Below the pieces are notes generated by a model. That model searched no databases. It saw only the letters and a list, made by a program, of their open reading frames with translations, and was not told where the DNA came from. DNA of 5,123 nt from Candidatus Nitrosopumilus sp. (GTDB lineage: Archaea; Thermoproteota; Nitrososphaeria; Nitrososphaerales; Nitrosopumilaceae), in contig JABMOR010000037.1 of assembly GCA_013203245.1 (NCBI GenBank), positions 1 through 5,123 of the forward strand, in the 5' to 3' direction. The position numbers were made by a program, and so were the translations under genes. Positions 1-5,123 of the stretch are shown here, piece after piece. The first letter of the stretch is position 1, and each line of letters opens with the position of its first letter.

Positions 1-363
1 CATTATTTGTTTCAGTGTCCACATGGTTGCCCTTCTGAATGCGGTTCCTCTCTCCAAATGCGATGCCATTCTATTACACATTACACTTGGTGAGAGTTCT
101 GGTTTCTCAATTTCAACCACTGAAATTTGTGGGTTTTTTAATCCAAAGTCTAGTGCAAGTTTATCAGTCAGTGCCCTAATGCCAGAACCTTTTCTACCTA
201 TTACGATTCCTGGTCTTGTTACGTGTAATGCAACTCTAGTTCCCACTGGTGTTTTTGAAATTTCTGCATGTGAGAAACCTGCGTCCTTGATTGCTTCCCT
301 GAGATAGTCTTTGAGCAGCATCATGTTGTAGTTGTCTTTAATTACATTTTTCACAGCTGACAT
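1..363 (-). CDS. rpsC: Small ribosomal subunit protein uS3 (S3), 5' part, cut by the window edge
   Basis: uS3 sits in the head of the 30S subunit, lines the mRNA entry tunnel and binds 16S rRNA. The first 121 codons are visible; archaeal uS3 is usually about 200-260 residues, so the C-terminal half lies beyond base 1. The N-terminal region (about residues 1-45) leads into a type II KH domain whose GxxG loop is Gly56-Arg-Lys-Gly59, inside VTRPGIVIGRKGSGI. The segment near residues 98-113 (RMASHLERGTAFRRA) is also typical of uS3. The ATG at 363-361 is preceded by GGAGA at 375-371 with a 7-nt spacer, which fixes the start. It begins 2 nt after the rplV stop, so translation is probably coupled. 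The frame is intact up to the edge. Confidence 0.97.
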   Translation of the reverse strand, partial: MSAVKNVIKDNYNMMLLKDYLREAIKDAGFSHAEISKTPVGTRVALHVTRPGIVIGRKGSGIRALTDKLALDFGLKNPQISVVEIEKPELSPSVMCNRMASHLERGTAFRRATMWTLKQIM

Positions 364-365
364 TT

Positions 366-824
366 CTAAATCTCCTTTGCCACCAATTCTACGTGAGTTA
401 ATACGTTGTTCTTTGGAGTTGCTCTTCCCATTGCTCTTGGGGTGAATCTTTTTACGATTACTCCTTTGTGAACAGTTGCGTTTACGATTCTTAATCTATC
501 CAAATCCATTCCTTTGTATTCTGCATTTGATTCTAAATTATCTAAAACTTTGATGAACTCTTTTGCAGTTTTTTGTGGATATCGTCCAGACATTACTCCT
601 GGGTCTGATCTATGTGCTACTTGATTCTTATATCTTCTAAATGGAACTGCTCTTTTTTTGGCAATTACAGCAATAAGATAATCTCTTGCTTTTTCAATTG
701 ATAGTCCTTTGATTGATACTGCAACTTCACGTGCATGTTTGTGAGAAATGTCTTTTTCTCTTAATGAAGCACGTACGTGTCTCGTTGGGTCATAATTTTG
801 GAAAGCATAATTGAATCTACCCAT
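366..824 (-). CDS. rplV: Large ribosomal subunit protein uL22 (L22), archaeal type
   Basis: uL22 binds 23S rRNA and its long beta-hairpin helps form the wall of the peptide exit tunnel. The 152-residue product has the archaeal/eukaryotic N-terminus MGRFNYAFQNYDPTRHVRAS, followed by a helical core (about 27-57, HKHAREVAVSIKGL) and the hairpin region (about 108-150) carrying the basic tip KRFTPRAMGRATPKNN. The length suits archaeal uL22, which is longer than the bacterial form (about 110). An in-frame GTG at 833 would add three residues. The ATG at 824 is preferred because the family begins MGRF and because GTGAT at 833-829 then acts as its ribosome binding site. The TAG stop lies 2 nt before rpsC. 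The gene follows rpsS after 5 nt. Confidence 0.97.
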   Translation of the reverse strand: MGRFNYAFQNYDPTRHVRASLREKDISHKHAREVAVSIKGLSIEKARDYLIAVIAKKRAVPFRRYKNQVAHRSDPGVMSGRYPQKTAKEFIKVLDNLESNAEYKGMDLDRLRIVNATVHKGVIVKRFTPRAMGRATPKNNVLTHVELVAKEI

Positions 825-828
825 AATA

Positions 829-833
829 ATCAC
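829..833 (-). promoter_or_regulatory. Ribosome binding site of rplV (GTGAT), overlapping the rpsS stop
   Basis: On the minus strand GTGAT lies 4 nt before the ATG at 824 and matches part of the GGTGAT complement of the archaeal 16S 3' end. The TGA at 832-830 inside it is the rpsS stop codon. Reading these bases as a binding site, rather than as a GTG start at 833, agrees with the conserved MGRF N-terminus. The spacer is somewhat short, so the match is suggestive only. Confidence 0.55.
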
Positions 834-1225
834 TTTAATGGTACGTAGAGGCTGGATCTTGATGCGCCGACACCTGGGGCACCATGTGAAACCTTCTTGT
901 TCGTTATTACATATTCTCCCAAATAGTGCCCAATCATTTCAGTTGTTATTGCAACTGGTCGGAATTCTTTTCCGGAGAATGTGTTTACTGTAACTCCTAC
1001 CATGTATGGTAGAACTATCAAATCTCTAACGTGAGTTTTGATAGGGGTTTTTAATTTGCCTGCTTTTGCAGATTTTATTTCTTCAATTAATTTTCTTTTT
1101 CCATCAGTGATCCCTCTAGTTAGTGATCTTCTTTGTCTGGAATTAAATAATAAAAATAATTTTTCTAGTGATAAACTATCTAGCTCCTCTTTTGGAATGC
1201 CTCTGTATAAAAATTCTTTAACCAT
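830..1225 (-). CDS. rpsS: Small ribosomal subunit protein uS19 (S19)
   Basis: uS19 is in the head of the 30S subunit, pairs with uS13 and contacts the tRNA/50S interface. The product has 131 residues, the length expected for archaeal uS19, which carries an N-terminal extension compared with bacteria (about 90). Residues 1-60 hold that extension, including FLYRGIPKEELDSLSLEKL and the RQRRSLTRGIT segment (30-40), as in archaeal S19/eukaryotic S15. The core holds the family signature at about 84-117: SGKEFRPVAITTEMIGHYLG, then EYVITNKKVSHG. The ATG at 1225-1223 follows a strong AGAGGAG site (1239-1233) with a 7-nt spacer. A 44-nt gap separates it from rplW, where rplB would be expected. Its TGA stop lies inside the rplV ribosome binding site. 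Confidence 0.97.
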   Translation of the reverse strand: MVKEFLYRGIPKEELDSLSLEKLFLLFNSRQRRSLTRGITDGKRKLIEEIKSAKAGKLKTPIKTHVRDLIVLPYMVGVTVNTFSGKEFRPVAITTEMIGHYLGEYVITNKKVSHGAPGVGASRSSLYVPLK

Positions 1226-1269
1226 CTCTATTCTCCTCTGTTAGTATTCTTCGAGTTCCATGTTCCATA
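1226..1269 (-). other. Intergenic gap between rplW and rpsS, where rplB is normally found
   Basis: This 44-nt spacer lies where most archaeal S10 operons carry the roughly 240-codon rplB (uL2). It holds a tandem heptamer ATGGAAC-ATGGAAC (1268-1262 and 1261-1255) and the rpsS ribosome binding site AGAGGAG (1239-1233). Two very short open frames begin at the repeat ATGs: MELEEY then stop (1261-1241), and a 16-codon frame from 1268 whose stop overlaps the rpsS start (1218). Neither resembles uL2 or any protein I know. There is no hairpin followed by a T run, so I see no terminator. rpsS probably remains in the same transcript. Confidence 0.6.
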
Positions 1270-1536
1270 TTAGAGCATTCCTATCTTTGTTGCCAAATCT
1301 CTGGCTTTTTCGGTATTTTCAAACTGAACAAATGCTTTTTTGCCGTAAATTGTTCTTGCAGTGTTTACTTTTTTGACTTTTTGATTGTAAAGTGTAGTTA
1401 CAGCTTCTGAAATTTCAGATTTATTTGCAGATATCTCTACTATGAAACAAATTTTACTTTCATTCTCAACCATTGCAAAGGTTTTTTCCGTAATGTACGG
1501 CTTGATGATGATTTTCATTGCTTGATCTATATTCAT
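1270..1536 (-). CDS. rplW: Large ribosomal subunit protein uL23 (L23)
   Basis: uL23 binds 23S rRNA domain III at the rim of the exit tunnel and is a docking site for the signal recognition particle and the Sec translocon. The 88-residue product matches the compact archaeal form (about 80-90). It opens with the hallmark KIIIKPYITEKTF (8-20). A beta-alpha fold follows: the strand KICFIVEISANKSEI (28-42), a helix (43-51), then VKKVNTARTIYGKKAFVQFE (54-73). The ATG at 1536 shares an ATGA junction with the rplD stop (4-nt overlap) and has GGTGA at 1548-1544, 7 nt upstream. This favours it over the internal ATG at 1518 (residue 7). A 44-nt gap follows before rpsS. Confidence 0.97.
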   Translation of the reverse strand: MNIDQAMKIIIKPYITEKTFAMVENESKICFIVEISANKSEISEAVTTLYNQKVKKVNTARTIYGKKAFVQFENTEKARDLATKIGML

Positions 1537-2345
1537 TGTGTTTTCACCATTACTTCTAGATGTGTTGATTTTATTTTTCCAATCTCCTCTATTGCGGATT
1601 TAGAATATACAGTTAGTCTAATTGCATCAGAACCTGGGGCTAAATCTAATACGCTCAAGTCTTTAACATTTCTTACTTCTACGCCTGGTATTGCTCCTGT
1701 TGCTTGTAGAAGATTTGATGAATTTACAGTTACAAACAATACACTCTTTCCTACTTTCTTACTTCTACCTCTAAGTCTTGATTGTCCAGAACGTGGTTTT
1801 CTTGCGTTTAATCTTTCTATATCTTGTGTTAATTTCAATGCGTCTAAGACTTTGGTGATCTCACTTGTTTTAGCAATAGATTCAATATCGTCTGAGACTA
1901 TGATTGGGAATGATTCTATGCCTTGGACTTTGTGACCTCTAAATTCAACAAGATCTTTTGATGCTGTTGCTGCAATTGCAGAACATAATGCTAATTTATT
2001 TTCTTTTTTGTTTAATTTCTTGTAAATTACCTTATCGACAATTGGTGGATGTGCTTGTCTACCGCCTCTAGTGGATGCTACTTCTGCTCCTTGCCCCTGT
2101 CGTCCACCGCCTCCACCTGTCATTCTTGCAACACGAGAGACACCTTGACCTGTTGGCGGATTGTTTGAATCTGCAACTACATCCATACCTGCATTTGGTT
2201 TTCTTCCCTGTCTTTGGAATTTATGGGATGTTAAATTAGTGCAAGCCTTGTGAATTAACTCTCTTCTAAATGGTGTTGAGAAAATTATTGGTAGTTCAAT
2301 TTCTACATCTTTTGTTCCGGTGGTTGTGTATGTTGCAGTCTTCAT
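1533..2345 (-). CDS. rplD: Large ribosomal subunit protein uL4 (L4), archaeal type
   Basis: uL4 binds 23S rRNA; its extended loop reaches into the exit tunnel and, with uL22, forms the constriction. The 270-residue length fits archaeal uL4 (about 250-270). An N-terminal strand region (1-22) is followed by the tunnel loop, about residues 44-102, from FQRQGRKPNAG to the archaeal/eukaryotic signature GGRQAHPP (94-101). The tip is unusually glycine-rich (RMTGGGGGRQGQG, 74-86). The C-terminal Rossmann-like domain includes SVLFVTV (201-207) and IPGVEVRNVKDLSVLDLAPG (219-238), a conserved archaeal segment. GGAGGT at 2360-2355 lies 9 nt before the ATG. Start and rplC stop share a base (TAATG); the end overlaps rplW by 4 nt. 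Confidence 0.97.
   Translation of the reverse strand: MKTATYTTTGTKDVEIELPIIFSTPFRRELIHKACTNLTSHKFQRQGRKPNAGMDVVADSNNPPTGQGVSRVARMTGGGGGRQGQGAEVASTRGGRQAHPPIVDKVIYKKLNKKENKLALCSAIAATASKDLVEFRGHKVQGIESFPIIVSDDIESIAKTSEITKVLDALKLTQDIERLNARKPRSGQSRLRGRSKKVGKSVLFVTVNSSNLLQATGAIPGVEVRNVKDLSVLDLAPGSDAIRLTVYSKSAIEEIGKIKSTHLEVMVKTQ
1544..1548 (-). promoter_or_regulatory. Ribosome binding site of rplW (GGTGA), inside the rplD 3' end
   Basis: The minus-strand GGTGA is a perfect match to the archaeal anti-Shine-Dalgarno region and sits 7 nt before the ATG at 1536. It lies within the last codons of rplD. It decides the rplW start in favour of the overlapping ATGA rather than the ATG at 1518. Confidence 0.75.
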
Positions 2346-3340
2346 TAGATAACTACCTCCAAAATGTTTGGTTTGATAACTTTGTCAGGTGCATTTCTAA
2401 TCTGACTTCTAAGTTTGATTAATCTTTTGTAAGTTCCTGGAACTGAACCTTTTAGAATGATAAAGTCCCCTTTTACTAAACCAAAGTGTTTGTATCCTCC
2501 GTCTGGATTAATTTTAATTTTATCTGATTCGGTATTTCCCATAACCATAATTCTTTTATCATATTCTACTCTTTGATGGAATCCCGTTTGTCCTGCTCTT
2601 GGAACTGTATACATGACACTTTGTGGTGAAATTGGACCTAATGAACCAACTTCTCTAACTGTTTTTCTTGATTTATGTTGTTTAGTTTTAACACCCCATC
2701 TCCTCATGACTCCTTGCCATCCATGACCTTTTGTAATTGCTGCAACATCTACAGTTGCACCTGTTTCAAAAATTTGATCAATCTTTATTTCTTTTCCTAG
2801 TAATTCTTTAACATGTGCAAATTGTTTTTTAATATCTCCTCCACTGACCATTGCTTCAAAAATATATGGTTTCTTCATTTCTAATCCTGCTGCTCTTGGA
2901 GAAACTGCAACAATTGCAAAAATTTCTCTAATCTTTTTTAATCTTGATTCTGCATTTTCCATTGAACCTGCAATATTTTTAATTGAAATTTCTTTTGAAA
3001 TGTTTTTTGGAATATCTTCAGCATAAACATCAAACTCTGCATGTTTTCCATCATGATCTTTTGAATATCCTCTAATTCCTAAAATCAAAACTGGTGGAGT
3101 AACTAAGACTGTGCCTAAAGTAACTAGTTGTTTTCCTGCATTAGGTACTTTGTCACGATCATCAATACTAACTATTTGAACACATCCTGCTTTGAATCCA
3201 CAATGAGCTAAAATTTTTGGTTCATCTGTTGCTAATCGTGTTGGCCAAGCTCTAATTCTCGCTTCCATGCTTTTTGCACGTACTCTACGTGAATATCCCA
3301 TACTTCCTCTACGTGGTTGATGAAATTTTCTAGCTCCCAT
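2345..3340 (-). CDS. rplC: Large ribosomal subunit protein uL3 (L3), archaeal type
   Basis: uL3 is an early-assembling 50S protein whose extensions reach toward the peptidyl transferase centre and help organise the aminoacyl-tRNA path. From the ATG at 3340 the product has 331 residues, typical of archaeal uL3 (about 330-350; the bacterial form is about 210). Visible hallmarks are the N-terminal HQPRRGSMGYSRRVRAKS (7-24), GHGWQGVMRRWGVKTKQHKS (205-224), GSLGPISPQSVMYTVPRAGQ (232-251) and the adjacent TGFHQRVEYDKRI (252-264). The open frame extends upstream to a GTG at 3397 (350 codons), but the family begins at MGxRK/HxPRRGS. GAGGA at 3357-3353, 12 nt upstream, is a possible though distant ribosome binding site. 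The gene heads the ribosomal block and ends in a 1-nt overlap with rplD. Confidence 0.95.
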   Translation of the reverse strand: MGARKFHQPRRGSMGYSRRVRAKSMEARIRAWPTRLATDEPKILAHCGFKAGCVQIVSIDDRDKVPNAGKQLVTLGTVLVTPPVLILGIRGYSKDHDGKHAEFDVYAEDIPKNISKEISIKNIAGSMENAESRLKKIREIFAIVAVSPRAAGLEMKKPYIFEAMVSGGDIKKQFAHVKELLGKEIKIDQIFETGATVDVAAITKGHGWQGVMRRWGVKTKQHKSRKTVREVGSLGPISPQSVMYTVPRAGQTGFHQRVEYDKRIMVMGNTESDKIKINPDGGYKHFGLVKGDFIILKGSVPGTYKRLIKLRSQIRNAPDKVIKPNILEVVI

Positions 3341-3433
3341 GACTAAGATGCATCCTCGAATTCCCTCTATTAAACCATATGAGACATCGTTAACCACTAA
3401 TAAAATCTAGGTTAACCAACTACGACTAATTTA
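3341..3433 (-). promoter_or_regulatory. Intergenic leader of rplC with a candidate promoter and a TGGTTAAC repeat
   Basis: This is the largest untranslated gap in the window and so the most likely place for an operon promoter. Reading the minus strand, an AT-rich ATTTTATTA element (3406-3398) could be a TATA box; 25-27 nt downstream would put transcription initiation near 3375. A second candidate, TTTAATAG (3374-3367), would place initiation near 3345 and give an almost leaderless rplC mRNA. TGGTTAAC occurs at 3418-3411 and 3396-3389, a 22-bp repeat bracketing the first TATA candidate; the first copy extends to the palindrome GGTTAACC (3417-3410). The promoter call rests on pattern only. No terminator-like hairpin with a T tract is seen. 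Confidence 0.35.
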
Positions 3434-3544
3434 TCACGGTGAAAATAATTCTGATACTGAATTCCAGATTGTAATTCCGCCTATTAAGATCCCAAAAACT
3501 CCTAACCCGATAGCAAATAACAAAAAGTTTTTTCGTTCTGCCAT
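3434..3544 (-). CDS. Small single-pass membrane protein, 36 residues, unknown function
   Basis: The frame reads MAERKNFLLFAIGLGVFGIL, continues IGGITIWNSVSELFSP, then stops at TGA (3436-3434), with TAA directly after in the same frame. It shows a short charged N-terminus (Glu3, Arg4, Lys5), a glycine-rich hydrophobic segment of about 20 residues (7-26), then a polar tail (Trp27 to Pro36). By the positive-inside rule the N-terminus should face the cytoplasm. The ATG lies one base after the TAA of the SPOUT gene, so translation could be coupled. I see no good ribosome binding site. An in-frame ATG at 3565 would add seven residues (MLKVHHN) and overlap that gene. I do not recognise the family; it does not look like Sec61 beta or SecE. 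It is supported by composition, tight spacing and strand, not by homology. Confidence 0.65.
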   Translation of the reverse strand: MAERKNFLLFAIGLGVFGILIGGITIWNSVSELFSP

Positions 3545-3545
3545 G

Positions 3546-4358
3546 TTATGATGTACTTTGAGCATTAAGTATCGCTAATGTTCCAAGCAGTGCTTCCTCA
3601 AGACGTACTGTTTCAGTTGCTTGATTTGGAAAAAAGTTCAATGACTTTGCATTTTGAACCTTGTTCATTCTACCTCCAATAATCTCATGTACTCCTCTTT
3701 CTGGAGATCCAAACACAACAAGTGTTGGTTCATCTGATTTTGTATATTTTGATAATTGTTCATTGGAAACTGCTTTGCCTTTTCTTGATGTTATGATGAT
3801 GTTCCCTTTCCATTCAGATAATACAGAAAATAAGTTTGCTCTTTCTTTTACCGAATATCCCCAATAAGTTGGAATTTGACTTTTATCAATATCTTTAACT
3901 GATAATCTCGGATATCCTTCTTTGAATCTGACTGTCACTCTTTTTCCATTTGCAGTGTCTCCATAATACTGGATTAGTTGATTTATTCCAACATCGACAA
4001 ACTTTTTCCCTTTTTGACTAACCACAATTCCTTCTCTGATGTCCCCTGCAACAATTTTTTTAGCATTAACTGGTGTGTTGTGACTTGGAATTTTTAATGG
4101 GTGTAACACTCCTGAAAATTTCAAGTCATTCATTATTGGAAATAATCTTCTTCTCAAAAATTGCGGTGTTTCTAAATATTTTAGAATCATTATCATTAAT
4201 CCTCCTTCTGATTTGTTGGTTCCTTCTTGATAAACATAGATTGTATCAATTTTAAAAATTGCACAAGCTCTAGCTAGTACAGAAATTTTCCTAGTTTTAT
4301 CAATTTTTAGTGATTCATCTGATAAAGCAGACTCGGGAATTGCAACAGATAATTTCAA
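3546..4358 (-). CDS. Predicted SPOUT-fold RNA methyltransferase, COG2106 type (putative RNA uridine-N3 methyltransferase)
   Basis: This 270-residue protein matches the archaeal/eukaryotic COG2106 family (relatives of human SPOUT1/C9orf114), predicted SAM-dependent RNA methyltransferases with a trefoil knot. The N-terminal half-domain (1-80) has SVAIPESALSDESLKIDKTR and ISVLARACAIFKIDTIYVY (25-43). A beta-rich insert, probably OB-like and RNA-binding, spans about 85-160 (GDIREGIVVSQKGKKFVDVG). The C-terminal knot carries PTLVVFGSPERGVHEIIGG (211-229) and LNFFPNQATETVRLEEALLG (240-259), where SAM should bind. The start appears to be TTG at 4358: a TAA lies three codons upstream and no ATG occurs before residue 55, well inside the conserved domain. 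Family members often lie beside rplC in archaea. The RNA target is unproven. Confidence 0.88.
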   Translation of the reverse strand: MKLSVAIPESALSDESLKIDKTRKISVLARACAIFKIDTIYVYQEGTNKSEGGLMIMILKYLETPQFLRRRLFPIMNDLKFSGVLHPLKIPSHNTPVNAKKIVAGDIREGIVVSQKGKKFVDVGINQLIQYYGDTANGKRVTVRFKEGYPRLSVKDIDKSQIPTYWGYSVKERANLFSVLSEWKGNIIITSRKGKAVSNEQLSKYTKSDEPTLVVFGSPERGVHEIIGGRMNKVQNAKSLNFFPNQATETVRLEEALLGTLAILNAQSTS

Positions 4359-4388
4359 TGTAATTTAATCTCGCAGGCACTTTAATAA
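4359..4388 (-). promoter_or_regulatory. Short gap before the SPOUT gene, with a possible TATA-like element
   Basis: These 30 nt separate the psmA stop from the TTG start. On the minus strand an AT-rich stretch, ATTATTAAAG (about 4390-4381), overlaps the psmA stop and is spaced so that initiation about 26 nt downstream would fall near the TTG, which would give a leaderless message. No GGAGG or GGTGA site is visible here. The gene may instead be read through from psmA. This is weak pattern evidence. Confidence 0.25.
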
Positions 4389-5123
4389 TTATTTTTGTTC
4401 GTGTGGGTATTTTGTTTTAGCATCATTTGCATACTTTGTAATTTGTTCATCTGAAACTAATTCATACAATCCGGTTTCTTTTTTGATACGTGCCATTCTG
4501 ATGTGGCTTGTTCCTTCTTTATCATCACTTGAAAGATAAATTCCGGCAGTAGCTAATGTTGCAGCATCATCAAGTGAAAGATCTTCTTTGTATGTTTTCT
4601 CCAAAAAGTCTGTTACTTGTTCAGAACCTGAACCGATTGCTATTGCATCATAAGAGATGTATGTTCCACTTGGATCAGTTAGAAACAATTCTGGTTTGTC
4701 ATTTACAACTCCACCAAGAATAAGTGCAACACCGTAAGGTCTTACACCTGCATATTGTGTATATTGTTGACATTGATCAGCTAAATGTTTTGCGATTGTT
4801 TCAACTTCGACTGGTTCATCATAAACCATCTTGTTACTTTGTGAAAAGAATCTTGCATTGTCTACTTGACTTCTTGCATCTGGAATATATCCTGCTGCTG
4901 CGACTCCTACATGATCATCAATTTGGAAAATCTTTTGAGCGGTATTTGAAATTTGCAATTTTCTTGGCTTTTCTTCAACTGCTATAATGATTCCATCTTT
5001 GCATTTTACCCCGACAGCTATTGTTCCTCTTCTTACAGTTTCAATAGCGTATTCTACTTGGTATAGTCTACCATCTGGTGAGAATACTGTGATTGCTCTG
5101 TCGTAACCTTGTTGTGCTGGAAG
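4389..5123 (-). CDS. psmA: 20S proteasome alpha subunit, nearly complete, N-terminus cut by the window edge
   Basis: Seven copies of this subunit form each outer ring of the archaeal 20S proteasome, gating the chamber and docking regulatory ATPases such as PAN. The frame is open to base 5123 and shows 244 residues beginning LPAQQGYDRA. The alpha-subunit N-terminal signature GYDRAITVFSPDGRLYQVEYA covers visible residues 6-26, so only one or a few residues, including the initiator, are probably missing. Next come ETVRRGTIAVGVK (28-40) and the Ntn-hydrolase sandwich, including DDHVGVAAAGYIPDARSQVD (69-88) and RPYGVALILGG (128-138). The presence of the alpha signature and the absence of a processed threonine N-terminus distinguish it from the catalytic beta subunit. 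The stop is TAA at 4391-4389, 30 nt before the SPOUT gene. Confidence 0.97.
   Translation of the reverse strand, partial: LPAQQGYDRAITVFSPDGRLYQVEYAIETVRRGTIAVGVKCKDGIIIAVEEKPRKLQISNTAQKIFQIDDHVGVAAAGYIPDARSQVDNARFFSQSNKMVYDEPVEVETIAKHLADQCQQYTQYAGVRPYGVALILGGVVNDKPELFLTDPSGTYISYDAIAIGSGSEQVTDFLEKTYKEDLSLDDAATLATAGIYLSSDDKEGTSHIRMARIKKETGLYELVSDEQITKYANDAKTKYPHEQK

Noticed and set aside
23..307. Open plus-strand frame opposite rpsC (94 codons)
   Set aside because: It is antisense to a clear uS3 coding region, has no family resemblance and no ribosome binding site of note; it is a by-product of the rpsC codons.
811..1244. Two plus-strand frames opposite rpsS (811-993 and 1038-1244)
   Set aside because: Both are antisense to the conserved uS19 gene, with no recognisable domain.
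1218..1268. 16-codon frame (MEHGTRRILTEENRDG) in the rplW-rpsS gap
   Set aside because: It is too short, has no ribosome binding site of its own, overlaps the rpsS binding site and start, and does not resemble uL2 or another known peptide.
1522..1935. Open plus-strand frame opposite rplD (137 codons)
   Set aside because: It is the longest antisense frame but lies over conserved uL4 sequence and the rplW/rplD junction; its composition looks like a reverse-strand shadow.
3434..3442. Near-palindrome TCACGGTGA at the end of the small membrane gene, considered as a terminator
   Set aside because: Only four base pairs around one base, with no adjacent T tract on the transcribed strand; too weak for a terminator call.
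3661..4255. Plus-strand frames opposite the SPOUT gene (3661-3867, 4073-4255)
   Set aside because: They are short and hydrophobic because of AT-rich reverse complement; the minus-strand product has clear SPOUT motifs.
4384..4393. Palindrome AATAATTATT over the psmA stop
   Set aside because: It is a simple AT-only palindrome with no loop, expected by chance in AT-rich DNA; kept only as part of a weak promoter candidate.
4389..4958. psmA beginning at the internal TTG at 4958
   Set aside because: The frame continues upstream to the window edge and encodes the proteasome alpha N-terminal signature, so 4958 is only an internal leucine codon.
4724..4987. Plus-strand frame opposite psmA (87 codons)
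   Set aside because: It is antisense to a conserved proteasome gene; the leucine/histidine-rich translation has no family features.

Overview
The window is one strand of a dense archaeal translation locus. Every real gene reads on the minus strand, so transcription runs from high to low coordinates. The proteins are of the archaeal/eukaryotic type: a proteasome alpha subunit, a COG2106-type SPOUT protein, and uL3, uL4, uL23, uS19, uL22 and uS3. The DNA is AT-rich, and the ribosome binding sites match the archaeal 16S tail (GGAGG, GGTGA). The uL3, uL22 and uL23 sequences resemble those of ammonia-oxidising Nitrososphaerota (Thaumarchaeota, Nitrosopumilus-like). That lineage call is from memory of the family and was not tested by a search.

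In transcription order: 5123-4389 is the nearly complete proteasome alpha gene psmA, which runs off the window edge. 4358-3546 is a predicted SPOUT-fold RNA methyltransferase that appears to use a TTG start. 3544-3434 is a 36-codon gene for a tiny single-pass membrane protein of unknown function. 3433-3341 is the longest untranslated gap (93 nt); it holds a possible promoter and two copies of TGGTTAAC spaced 22 bp apart. 3340-2345 is rplC, 2345-1533 rplD, 1536-1270 rplW, 1225-830 rpsS, 824-366 rplV, and from 363 to the window edge the 5' part of rpsC.

The ribosomal genes form a tightly packed S10-type operon. The stop/start junctions overlap or nearly touch (TAATG for rplC/rplD, ATGA for rplD/rplW, a 2-nt gap for rplV/rpsC), which implies coupled translation. 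rplB (uL2), normally found between rplW and rpsS, is absent; only 44 nt separate these two genes. No stretch over 300 bases lacks a gene. The window has no RNA genes, mobile elements, CRISPR arrays or transfer signatures.

This is mostly a conserved housekeeping region. The points worth a second look are the unexplained 36-residue membrane protein, the missing rplB, the repeated motif before rplC, and the TTG start of the SPOUT gene.
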